Shown: piece after piece, positions 9,261 to 19,138 of the stretch
Layout of the letters: the number at the start of each line of letters is the position of its first letter
Position numbering within the stretch: position 1 is the stretch's first letter
Source: Pseudomonas sp. CFBP13508
GTDB taxonomy: Bacteria > Pseudomonadota > Gammaproteobacteria > Pseudomonadales > Pseudomonadaceae
Assembly (NCBI RefSeq): GCF_005233515.1
Contig: NZ_QFZZ01000002.1
Coordinates: forward strand, 682,001-746,000
Direction of reading: 5' to 3'
DNA length: 64,000 nt
Notes under the pieces: model-generated
Seen by the model: the letters and a program-made list of their open reading frames with translations, nothing else
The model's database searches: none
Told to the model about the DNA's origin: nothing
Program-made: the position numbers and the translations under genes

Positions 9261-9599
9261 TTAGATCGCTTTCAGCGTGCCTTTTGGCAGCGTGGCGGCG
9301 ATGGCGCCTTTCTGGAACTTCATTTCCACGGTGTCGGACACTTCCAGAACCACGAAGTCATCGGCAACCTTGGTGATCTTGCCGGCGATGCCGCCAGTGG
9401 TCACGACTTCGTCGCCCTTCTGCAGGCTGCTCAGCAGGTTCTTCTGCTCTTTGGCGCGCTTGGCCTGTGGACGCCAGATCATCAGGTAGAAGATGACCAG
9501 GAAGCCGACCAGGAAAATCCACTCGAAGCCGCCGCCCATTGGGCTTGCAGCAGCCGGTGCAGCTGCGTCAGCCATGGCGTTAGAGATAAAAAAGCTCAT
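9261..9599 (-). CDS. yajC: Preprotein translocase subunit YajC
   Basis: Small Sec-associated membrane protein of 112 residues. It has a short N-terminal region, one membrane helix (WIFLVGFLVIFYLMIW), the family motif RPQAKRAKEQKNLL and a cytoplasmic domain with GDEVVTTGGIAGKI. The position between tgt and secD is the standard gamma-proteobacterial arrangement. It probably binds SecDF; its exact contribution is modest in the family. Confidence 0.95.
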   Translation of the reverse strand: MSFFISNAMADAAAPAAASPMGGGFEWIFLVGFLVIFYLMIWRPQAKRAKEQKNLLSSLQKGDEVVTTGGIAGKITKVADDFVVLEVSDTVEMKFQKGAIAATLPKGTLKAI

Positions 9600-9642
9600 T
9601 TAGCACTCCAGTTGCAAATGTTGAATCTTGGGGTCAGAAAAC

Positions 9643-11837
<2,195 letters not shown>

Positions 11838-11903
11838 GATGGGGTTCGTCTAGCAGGGCCGGAAAGTCTAGCGGAAATATCAAAAATTGACCATGAAACG
11901 TGA

Positions 11904-11932
11904 TTGACCAACGGTAATCACCTCTCTATACT
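11904..11932 (+). promoter_or_regulatory. tRNA-Leu promoter
   Basis: TTGACC (11904-11909), 17-bp spacer and TATACT (11927-11932), 13 bp before the mature tRNA 5' end. The region GCCGCC after the -10 resembles the GC-rich discriminator of stable-RNA promoters. Confidence 0.85.
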
Positions 11933-11945
11933 TCGCCGCCATTGA

Positions 11946-12030
11946 GCCCTGATGGCGGAATTGGTAGACGCGGCGGATTCAAAATCCGTTTTCGAAAGGA
12001 GTGGGAGTTCGAGTCTCCCTCGGGGCACCA
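11946..12030 (+). tRNA. tRNA-Leu(CAA)
   Basis: An 85-nt class II tRNA. The acceptor arms GCCCTGA and TCGGGGC pair, followed by A and an encoded CCA. The anticodon arm GCGGA-TTCAAAA-TCCGT places CAA at positions 34-36, reading UUG codons. A long variable arm (TTTCGAAAGGAGTGGGA region) and the T-loop GTTCGAGTC are present. Its 3' end (12009-12030) is the left attachment site of the genomic island that follows. Confidence 0.95.
12009..12030 (+). other. Left attachment site attL (inside tRNA-Leu)
   Basis: The 3' part of tRNA-Leu, TCGAGTCTCCCTCGGG followed by GCACCA. Tyrosine-type integrases commonly use tRNA 3' ends as target, and the island regenerates the complete tRNA on this side. Confidence 0.8.
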
Positions 12031-12074
12031 TATAGCAGTATCTGAAAGTCTCTACCAGACTTTCAGACCCAGAG

Positions 12075-12100
12075 AAACCGGCCACTTGGCCGGTTTTTTT
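12075..12100 (+). terminator. Terminator after tRNA-Leu / island edge
   Basis: AAACCGGCC-actt-GGCCGGTTTTTTT, a strong rho-independent hairpin 45 bp after the tRNA CCA. It also insulates the truncated gene that follows from tRNA transcription. Confidence 0.92.
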
Positions 12101-12222
12101 GTGCCTGTCTGTTTATCCCTACTCCTATCTCCCCCGCGCTCGTCAAAGGCTGGCGCGCAGGCCAGTTCGCAGAGTTGTCGGCGTGATGACTTCGGCAAAG
12201 ACGTGCTCGTTCCATTGTAGAC

Positions 12223-13731
12223 GTGAGTTTGCGCCTCGCCGGCAGTCGTTCGGGACGCAATGCACGCAACGACTTGCAGAGTTACCTCGGCGGTTTCGAC
12301 AGTGCACAACGTGCGCGTCTGGTCACTCGTTTAGGCTGGCATGACAGCGCCTTTCTCCTGCCCGAGCAGCAGGTGGGCACGCACAGCGAGCACCTGCATT
12401 TCTACGAAGCGGGTGCGCAGCTTCCGCCGATCAGCGAAGCAGGCACATTGGAACAATGGCAACAGCAGATCGGCGCGTTGTGCGTCGGCAACCACCGCTT
12501 GGCGTTTGTCGTCGGCGTGGCCTTCGCGGGTCCGCTTCTGCACATGCTCGGCCATGAGTCGGGTGGCTTTCACCTCTACGGCGATAGCTCTGGCGGCAAG
12601 ACCACTCACCTGCAAGTTGCGGCCTCGGTCTACGGCGGACCACGCTTGGTGCGATCGTGGCGATCGACCGATAACGCGCTGGAATCTATCGCAGCAGCAC
12701 ATTCGGACGGTCTCCTGGTACTCGATGAAATCGGCATGTGCGATCCGCGCATAATCGGCGAGACGGTTTACATGCTCGGCAATGGCACCGGTAAAGCTCG
12801 CGCCAATGATCGAGGCCAAGCAGGCCGACAGGTGCAGGAGTGGCGTTTGCTGTTTTTGTCCACGGGCGAGAAGACCTTGGCGCAGCACATGGCCGAAGCC
12901 AACAAGGAGCTAAAAGCGGGCATGGAGGTCCGCATGCTCGCCGTCCCGGCCGATGCCAGCAAAGGCCTCGGCATGTTCGACACGCTCAACGGTTTCGAAG
13001 ACGCGGCAGCACTGTCCGACGCGCTCAAAGCCCGCGTGGCGAACTACTACGGCACGCCGCTCACCGCGTTCTTGACCGCGCTGTGCGAACCCGGCAAGCG
13101 CCACGGATGGGCGGCAATCCTGCGCCGCACGCTGGAAGGGTTTATTGCCCAGGCGCTGCCCGCCTCTGCGAGTGGACAGGCACACCGTGCCGCGGCGCGC
13201 TTTGGTCTCGCGGCTGCTGCGGGCGAGCTGGCCACCGCTATGGGCATCACCGGCTGGCCGGACGGGACCGCCACCACTGCTGCTCGCGTTTGCTTGAACG
13301 CTTGGCTCAACGAGCGAGGCGGCGCCGGCAACTTCGAAGGCGATGCGATCTTGGCGCGTCTGCGGCAAGTCATCGAGCGATTTGGTGAAAGCCGCTTCAC
13401 ACGGTGGGAATCGGCGGCGGCCAAGATTGATGAACACGGCCCTCGTACCATCGACCGCCTCGGCTTTCGCAAAACGCTGGAGCACGGTATGGGCGACACC
13501 ATGCACACCACCAACACCTATTACGTGCTGCCTGAGGCGTGGCGCTCCGAGATCTTCCGGGGCATGAACATCAACGCCGTGAACAAGGAGCTGTTGCAGC
13601 GCGGAGTGCTGGAACCAGCCAGCGACGGCAAGGCATCGAGTTTGGTCCGGTTGCCCGGTTTGGGGCCACAGCGCTGTTACATCGTGAAGACGATTCCCGG
13701 AACGGATGACCGCGAGGCTCGGGCTGCCTGA
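12223..13731 (+). CDS. DUF927-type ATPase, N-terminally truncated
   Basis: Resembles the C-terminal half of DUF927 proteins, large primase/helicase-like ATPases of phages, plasmids and integrative elements. Visible motifs are the entry segment GRNARNDLQSYL, Walker A GDSSGGKT at residues 120-127, Walker B LLVLDEIGM and the later GNGTGKARANDRG. Full-length relatives normally have several hundred more residues, often with a primase part. Here the frame closes at 12187-12189 and GTG 12223 has no ribosome site. I infer a 5' deletion at the island's left edge; the gene is probably inactive. Confidence 0.7.
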   Translation: MSLRLAGSRSGRNARNDLQSYLGGFDSAQRARLVTRLGWHDSAFLLPEQQVGTHSEHLHFYEAGAQLPPISEAGTLEQWQQQIGALCVGNHRLAFVVGVAFAGPLLHMLGHESGGFHLYGDSSGGKTTHLQVAASVYGGPRLVRSWRSTDNALESIAAAHSDGLLVLDEIGMCDPRIIGETVYMLGNGTGKARANDRGQAGRQVQEWRLLFLSTGEKTLAQHMAEANKELKAGMEVRMLAVPADASKGLGMFDTLNGFEDAAALSDALKARVANYYGTPLTAFLTALCEPGKRHGWAAILRRTLEGFIAQALPASASGQAHRAAARFGLAAAAGELATAMGITGWPDGTATTAARVCLNAWLNERGGAGNFEGDAILARLRQVIERFGESRFTRWESAAAKIDEHGPRTIDRLGFRKTLEHGMGDTMHTTNTYYVLPEAWRSEIFRGMNINAVNKELLQRGVLEPASDGKASSLVRLPGLGPQRCYIVKTIPGTDDREARAA

Positions 13732-13821
13732 GTGCATCTCTGCTGATCGAGGTAGCGCCGGCTTATTCCCGGCCTCGCCAGCCGTCATTCAACCCAAACC
13801 CAATTTGAAGGAACAAGAGAG

Positions 13822-14694
13822 ATGAAAGAATTCCAAGCTTCTACCGAACAACATGAACTGCTAGCCAGCGAACTGGGCTGCAGCGAGGCCATCTTACTTT
13901 CACTGCCGAATTCGGATAGCACTCTCGCAGCCGCTGACTGCGAGAAGAAGCAACGGTTGATCAATGAGATCGACCAACTGACCACCCGCCGTGATAAATA
14001 CCTGAGGGCGGCTGAAGAGCAATACGCCGAGATGGCACCTTTGGAAGCATTACTGGAGGGCGACGAAGAATTAGACGCGAATCGTCTGCGTGAAGTCCGC
14101 AGTGAGTACAACACGCTGAAACTTCCTTACGACTCAAATAAACACCATGCCTGGATCTTAGATGCTCAGATCACTCGACGCGAGCAACTGCTCAATCATG
14201 AAACCTTGATGGCGGGTTACACCGATTCGATAGCGAACTGGAAAGCCGACGAACTGGAGCTCAACGAAAAACGCGACAGCCTTAGCACGCGCTTGGTACA
14301 GGTCCAGCAGCAAGCAGAAGAGGATATGGCCAAGGCCCGGCAAGCCGAAACCGATGCCGCCACCGCTTATGCGCAGGCAGTGGCCTGGGGCGACACCGAG
14401 GGCGAAAAGAACGCCAATACAGACGCGCAAAAGGCTGCGAAAAACCTCGCGACTGCCATCGAGCACAATCGACGCCAGCACCTAATCATTAACGCGCTGG
14501 AGCAGGAGCTGGTCATCGTCGACCAGCACATTGCCGAGGCGCAAAGGGAACACACTGCCATCCAAAGAACGGCCTTGTTGCTGGCCGAAAAGGTACTGGA
14601 AGAGCAGTGGAACGAACAAGCTCAGGCACTGATGGATATGGGCGCCAAGCTATGGGCTGCTCAACGTTGCTGGGGGGCGAACACCTCAGCCTGA
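13822..14694 (+). CDS. Coiled-coil protein of the island, probably frameshifted at its 3' end
   Basis: No named family recognised. The 290 residues are nearly all charged helix with heptad-like patterns (about residues 40-75, 150-215 and 220-270), consistent with long coiled coils and no membrane segment. AAGGA precedes the ATG. The reading frame ends in RCWGANTSA just after a run of six G (14672-14677). In the next frame a coherent tail (GGEHLSLMKLVLPKEGEDF, ending 14801) continues. One extra G would join them into a protein of about 326 residues. It follows the DUF927 gene in the same direction. Confidence 0.65.
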   Translation: MKEFQASTEQHELLASELGCSEAILLSLPNSDSTLAAADCEKKQRLINEIDQLTTRRDKYLRAAEEQYAEMAPLEALLEGDEELDANRLREVRSEYNTLKLPYDSNKHHAWILDAQITRREQLLNHETLMAGYTDSIANWKADELELNEKRDSLSTRLVQVQQQAEEDMAKARQAETDAATAYAQAVAWGDTEGEKNANTDAQKAAKNLATAIEHNRRQHLIINALEQELVIVDQHIAEAQREHTAIQRTALLLAEKVLEEQWNEQAQALMDMGAKLWAAQRCWGANTSA

Positions 14695-14814
14695 TGAAGC
14701 TGGTGCTTCCAAAAGAAGGTGAAGATTTCCACAGCTGGAATTGGCACGAGCTGGCGGATCGATCCGGCCAGTACAGCGTGCAAGACATCCTAGCGCTTTA
14801 ACCAACTTAGCCAC

Positions 14815-14846
14815 TTCAAACAGCCTGCACATGCAGGCTGCTTGAA
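14815..14846 (+). terminator. Hairpin after the coiled-coil gene
   Basis: TTCAA-A-CAGCCTGC-acat-GCAGGCTG-C-TTGAA, a near-perfect 14-bp stem 14 bp after the shifted-frame stop at 14801. No T run follows, so intrinsic termination is uncertain. Its placement suits the restored, longer gene better than the short one. Confidence 0.5.
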
Positions 14847-14868
14847 ACCCCTGTCGAGCCTTTAGATC

Positions 14869-15150
14869 ATGATTACTCAATTTGAAATTAATGCTGGCGC
14901 AAATACGAATGACGTTATTAAATCGAGGATAAGCCATTTGAAATGGTTTGCTTGATATTTTAGATATAAAAACCGAAAAAATAACGAGATTCCAGACGAT
15001 GACTGTCGATCTTATCAAGGCAGAAATAAGCCGTATAGAAGGCCGTCTAAAAAAATAGTTGTTGGCGCTGGACATGTACGGGATACGACCATTCAAACTA
15101 CCACAACCCAAGCATATGAAGCAGAATTCTTAAATCTTCCCATCATATAA
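14869..15150 (+). pseudogene. Interrupted small reading frame, unknown
   Basis: A frame of 94 codons runs from ATG 14869 to TAA 15150 and is broken only by a TGA at 14953-14955. It reads MITQFEINAGANTNDVIKS before the stop and KKIVVGAGHVRDTTIQTTT, then QAYEAEFLNLPII, after it. A second frame covering 14998-15057 also looks protein-like (VDLIKAEISRIEGRLKK). No family recognised. It could be a decayed gene or chance in AT-rich DNA. No ribosome site is obvious. Confidence 0.25.
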
Positions 15151-15584
15151 AGGGAGACAGTAACAAAAAGCAAAAATAATCAAATGCCAAATATCATTCA
15201 AATTTTTCTCAGACTTGACTGACCAAGAAAACAATATAAGAGGGTTTAATACAGCCCTCTTATCCCCCATAAAAAAAACACATGCAAATCCCAATTCATA
15301 CAGCTATCGATATAGTCCGCAACAATGCAAAATCACCTCAAGCCAAATCTGCACAACTGCATCCTGATGCCGCTGTATTTATGTAGTGTGGCTGGTCCCC
15401 ATATCAATTGTGAGCCAAGCGTCAGCCCGCTCTTCCCCAGAGAAGAATGCACGAACCGAAGATCGAGGCTCTCTGTCGGCATTTTTTGAGAATTTTCTTC
15501 CTACCATGCAATAATTATTAGATTAAGCTGATTCCTGTCTAAGGACGCGGCCCGGGAAATAGCCGCCACCAGAAGGAATTGCCT
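15151..15584. other. AT-rich non-coding stretch before the GHKL-methyltransferase operon
   Basis: About 430 bp without a convincing gene. It contains one inverted repeat (15236-15263, ATAAGAGGG with complement CCCTCTTAT, 10-bp loop) lacking a T run. The promoter of the downstream operon must lie here or further upstream; TTGAGA (15488-15493) and AT-rich candidates near 15510-15525 exist but I cannot single one out. Confidence 0.4.
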
Positions 15585-17654
15585 ATGCCGATCTCTGACC
15601 AGTCAACAGTCCTCGTCCCTGCTCAATCCACCCTGGCTCAAGAATCACCTTATCGCCTAAGGATATCTAGGCTAACGGTCGACAAATTGGGTGTAAAACT
15701 CTACGACAAGGCAAGTGCGGTGGTGGCTGAGCTCATCGCTAACGGATATGACGCAGACGCCGAAACGGTCACCGTACGCCTACCTCTAAACATTCAGCTA
15801 GCATCGCAATCCGGCGGCGTGCTGGCTGATCTAGGACATGTGATAGATGTGGAGGATGACGGCCACGGGATGTCGCCAGAAGAAGCGAACGATTTTTTTC
15901 TAAGGGTTGGCGCCGACCGGAGAGCCAGGCTCGGCCAAGATGGAGGCAAATCAAGACAGAAGAAACGCCCTGTAATGGGGCGAAAGGGTATAGGAAAATT
16001 AGCACCTTTCGGAATTTGCAGGAAAATTGAAGTGTGGTCTGCGGGTGGGGAAAAGACACCAAAAGGCTACGCCATAACCCATTTCCACATGGATTTCGAC
16101 AAAATTGTCACAGACGAGGATGATGCTGTACCGTTGGAAATTGGCGACGAGGATCGAAAATGGAGTCCTAAATCCGGCACGCGGATTCGGATGACATCCT
16201 TTTTAGCTAAGCGTGTCCCAGATCAAAAAACCTTCCTGCGACAGCTATCTGTGAGATTCACCTTTGCCAAGCCAGACTTCAGAATTGTAATCGTTGATAA
16301 AAACAAGCCAGAAGATGAACCCGTTACGGTGGACCCATTAGATATTCCGCTTCTCCCAGGTACCCGTGTCGATGTATCTAGTAGGCCAGTTATTGCCGAT
16401 GACGGTACTATGCTCGCAGTTACAGGTTGGCTGGGAATGGCCAAAGAAGCGTATAAAAACGAAGAGATGATGGGCGTGAGAATTTACGCACGGGGAAAAA
16501 TTGCGGGGGTCACTCGTGATTTCAATCAACCGGCGGGCTTCACTGGCGAATTTGCAATGCGCTCATATCTTGTCGGGCAAGTGGAGGCAGAGTGGCTCGA
16601 TCTTGACAAAGGAGAAGATCTGGTTCGAACCGATCGTCAAGATATACTGTGGGACTCCGATTATGGCCAGCTACTTCGTAAGTGGGGTGCTGAGCTTATC
16701 AAGGAAATAGCCCGCACTTCTCGAGAGCCTCGCCGAATTCGAATTAGAGATGAATTCCTCAAGAAATCCGGCATTGAAAGTAAAGCCAAAGAGCGTTTCG
16801 GAGATAGAGAAGTCGCGCGTGTAGCGATTGAGCTTGCAAAAAAATTCGGTGGATTTGCAGCTGAAGATGAACTCAACGATGAAACTTATGTCGAGGACCT
16901 GTCTCAAATTATTCTCTCTGTTGCGCCGCATCAAGCCTTAATGGAAGCTTTTCACGAATTCACCAATCAGGCGATCAAAGGTGAAGCCTCGTTGGATCAA
17001 ATGCTAGACATATTTAATAAGGCTCAAATTGCTGAACTTGCGTCATATGCGCAGATAGCAGCTCAACGTGTACGAGTAATAAAAGACCTAGAACGCATCA
17101 TCGATGAATCCATGGATGAGAATCAATTTCAGGCTCTTATTGCCAAAGCTCCCTGGCTTATCGAGCCATCTTGGACCGTCATCACAAAAAATCAAAGTTT
17201 GAAAAACTTCAAACATGCATTTGAAGCATTTTGGAAGAAACAGCATGGAACTGTAATAAGTTTAGCTATCGGATACGAAGACAAACGCCCAGACTTTACA
17301 CTTGTTACTATCGACGGGCTTTTGCACATTGTCGAAATAAAAAAAGCGTCACATACACTGGATGATAGCGACTTTGAACGACTTATAAACTATCACGATG
17401 CGTTCAAACAATTCTTTGAAGAAAACAAAATCACAGTATCTGAGTTTTATCGAGAGTGGCGAATAGACTTGGTAGCGGATGGCGAAAACTTAAAAAAAAG
17501 CGCGAACAAGCATACCTATGAAAGTTTCGAAAACAGTGGAAGAATGAAACGCGTAACATGGCGAGATTTCCTTAGTCGCGCAAAAAAAGTCCATGAACAA
17601 TTTTTGGATGTCTACGAGCTAGGCAAAGAAAAAAGACAAGGCAACACAATATGA
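15585..17654 (+). CDS. GHKL ATPase fused to PD-(D/E)XK nuclease (system gene A)
   Basis: Protein of 689 residues. The N-terminal GHKL (HSP90/MutL/MORC-like) ATPase fold shows the N box E49-L-I-A-N53-G-Y-D56-A, the G1 box DDGHGM (91-96) and the lid GRKGIGK (132-138). A transducer-like middle region (about 200-400) and a helical linker follow. The C-terminus (about 520-690) has LIAKAPWLI, then PDF with D570 and VEIKK with E584 and K586, the D...E-x-K pattern of restriction-type nucleases (Shedu/DUF4263-like spacing). ATG 15585 has AAGGA 7 bases upstream; TTG 15579 is too close to it. The stop overlaps the methyltransferase start by ATGA, so the two are co-translated. I infer ATP-gated DNA cleavage or sensing; not proven. 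Confidence 0.85.
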   Translation: MPISDQSTVLVPAQSTLAQESPYRLRISRLTVDKLGVKLYDKASAVVAELIANGYDADAETVTVRLPLNIQLASQSGGVLADLGHVIDVEDDGHGMSPEEANDFFLRVGADRRARLGQDGGKSRQKKRPVMGRKGIGKLAPFGICRKIEVWSAGGEKTPKGYAITHFHMDFDKIVTDEDDAVPLEIGDEDRKWSPKSGTRIRMTSFLAKRVPDQKTFLRQLSVRFTFAKPDFRIVIVDKNKPEDEPVTVDPLDIPLLPGTRVDVSSRPVIADDGTMLAVTGWLGMAKEAYKNEEMMGVRIYARGKIAGVTRDFNQPAGFTGEFAMRSYLVGQVEAEWLDLDKGEDLVRTDRQDILWDSDYGQLLRKWGAELIKEIARTSREPRRIRIRDEFLKKSGIESKAKERFGDREVARVAIELAKKFGGFAAEDELNDETYVEDLSQIILSVAPHQALMEAFHEFTNQAIKGEASLDQMLDIFNKAQIAELASYAQIAAQRVRVIKDLERIIDESMDENQFQALIAKAPWLIEPSWTVITKNQSLKNFKHAFEAFWKKQHGTVISLAIGYEDKRPDFTLVTIDGLLHIVEIKKASHTLDDSDFERLINYHDAFKQFFEENKITVSEFYREWRIDLVADGENLKKSANKHTYESFENSGRMKRVTWRDFLSRAKKVHEQFLDVYELGKEKRQGNTI

Positions 17655-19081
17655 AAAAGCTGCGAGCAGTAAGCTTATTCTCTAACTGCGGAGCTGGCGA
17701 TGTCGGCTATCGGAAAGCAGGGTTTGAATTTGAAGTAATGGCCGAACTAGATCCGCGAAGACTAGAGGTTTGCCTATTAAATCATGACGGAGCCGAAGGA
17801 GTAGCAGGGGACTTAAGAGTTACTTGGCCAACCGTCATAAAAAAGTATAGATCTAGAGCTGGAAAAGCTCGTCCAGCTCTTCTGTGCGCCTGTCCTCCGT
17901 GCCAAGGAATGAGTTCAGCACGCTCCGGAAAGGGAAGCCATGACGATCCCGAAGCAGGTTCAAAAGATGAGCGTAACCTCCTTGTCACCATTGTCGCGAA
18001 AGTCGCCCTAGAGCTACAGCCGGGAATTTTGGTTGTAGAAAACGTACCGGCCTTCTTTTCACGCAAGGTGCACCACCCCGAGGATAAAGAGCCTGTCTCT
18101 GCTGCGAATTATCTAATAAGTACGCTTGCTGAAAACTATGTCGCCTTTCCCATTATTACTGATTTATGTGACTTTGGTATTCCTCAATCTCGTAATCGAG
18201 CGTTTCTCACACTAGTTCGCAAAGACCTACCTGGCTTAAAGGACATGTTAAAAATTGGACGTGCTCCTTTTCCTAGAGCTACACACGCCCTAGATGTCGG
18301 CAATAGCCGGCCCGTTACAATCATGGAGGCTCTCGATAGTTTTGGCTTACCAGAGCTAGATGCAGCCACATCAACTTCAGCAACTGCTGTGGAGTACGCG
18401 GGCTTTCATTCCGTTCCTGTTTGGAACGAGCGGATATATGCAATGGTAGCTGCGATACCTAAATCATCAGGTAAAAGCGCTTGGGAAAATGAAAGATGTA
18501 TCGATTGCGGCCCCGTCAATGTTAACGCTGAATCAATTGTGTGCCCAATTTGCAGGTCGCCTCTATTGAGACCTATCGTCCAGGACGAAGGGGCCTATCG
18601 CTTTGTAAAGGGGTTCAAGAGCAGCTACCGTCGAATGCATGCCGAACGACCAGCAGCCACAGTGACCACCGCAAGCGGCCATATTGGTAGCGACTATACA
18701 ATTCATCCAACGCAGAATCGCCTACTCAGTCCTATCGAATGCGCCCTTTTACAAACTTTTCCCTCTGATTTTAAATGGGGAAACACACTGAGTAAGTACG
18801 GACATTCAAACGTTCGAGAAATGATTGGTGAGGCGGTTCCACCGGCTTTTACAAAAATGCACGGACAAGTGCTACGGAGCATTTTCTTGAGAAAATGGGA
18901 AATCGCACCTATGCCTCAAAGTGACGAGCGCGTTAAAAAAGGCTGGGATAAATTAGCCGCAGCTGCTCGCAAAGACGGGCGTACTGACCCTAGAACCTTT
19001 TTCGACCTAAACACTTTTCAGAAACTGAATAAAGAAAAAAACACATCCTCAACTTTCAAAGCATCTGAATGTAATCTTTGA
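17651..19081 (+). CDS. C5-cytosine DNA methyltransferase with zinc-ribbon insert
   Basis: SAM-dependent methyltransferase of 476 residues forming 5-methylcytosine. Motif I is SLFSNCGAGDVGYRKAG; motif IV CACPPCQG carries the catalytic Cys84. Motif VI is VVENVP, motif VIII GIPQSRNRAF, motif IX RPAATVTT and motif X IGEAVPPAF. Between VIII and IX, where target recognition lies, sits a four-cysteine zinc-ribbon-like insert (C283, C286, C298, C301) that is unusual for the family. It overlaps gene A by 4 bp, and gene B converges on it 57 bp downstream. Self-protection of host DNA is the natural role; the target sequence cannot be read from the protein. Confidence 0.93.
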   Translation: MKKLRAVSLFSNCGAGDVGYRKAGFEFEVMAELDPRRLEVCLLNHDGAEGVAGDLRVTWPTVIKKYRSRAGKARPALLCACPPCQGMSSARSGKGSHDDPEAGSKDERNLLVTIVAKVALELQPGILVVENVPAFFSRKVHHPEDKEPVSAANYLISTLAENYVAFPIITDLCDFGIPQSRNRAFLTLVRKDLPGLKDMLKIGRAPFPRATHALDVGNSRPVTIMEALDSFGLPELDAATSTSATAVEYAGFHSVPVWNERIYAMVAAIPKSSGKSAWENERCIDCGPVNVNAESIVCPICRSPLLRPIVQDEGAYRFVKGFKSSYRRMHAERPAATVTTASGHIGSDYTIHPTQNRLLSPIECALLQTFPSDFKWGNTLSKYGHSNVREMIGEAVPPAFTKMHGQVLRSIFLRKWEIAPMPQSDERVKKGWDKLAAAARKDGRTDPRTFFDLNTFQKLNKEKNTSSTFKASECNL

Positions 19082-19096
19082 TCATTCCGACAATTT

Positions 19097-19125
19097 AGCT
19101 GCGCGAATGTACTATTCGCGCAGCT
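19097..19125. terminator. Shared hairpin between convergent methyltransferase and gene B
   Basis: AGCTGCGCGAAT-gtact-ATTCGCGCAGCT is a perfect 12-bp stem in the 57-bp gap between two convergent genes. No strong T run follows on either side, so it may act as a bidirectional terminator or only as an mRNA 3' end stabiliser. Confidence 0.6.
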
Positions 19126-19138
19126 GCTCACCCTCGAA

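Noticed and set aside
7957..9264. 435-codon plus-strand frame opposite secD
   Set aside because: Shadow of secD codons; no start signal and no recognisable fold.
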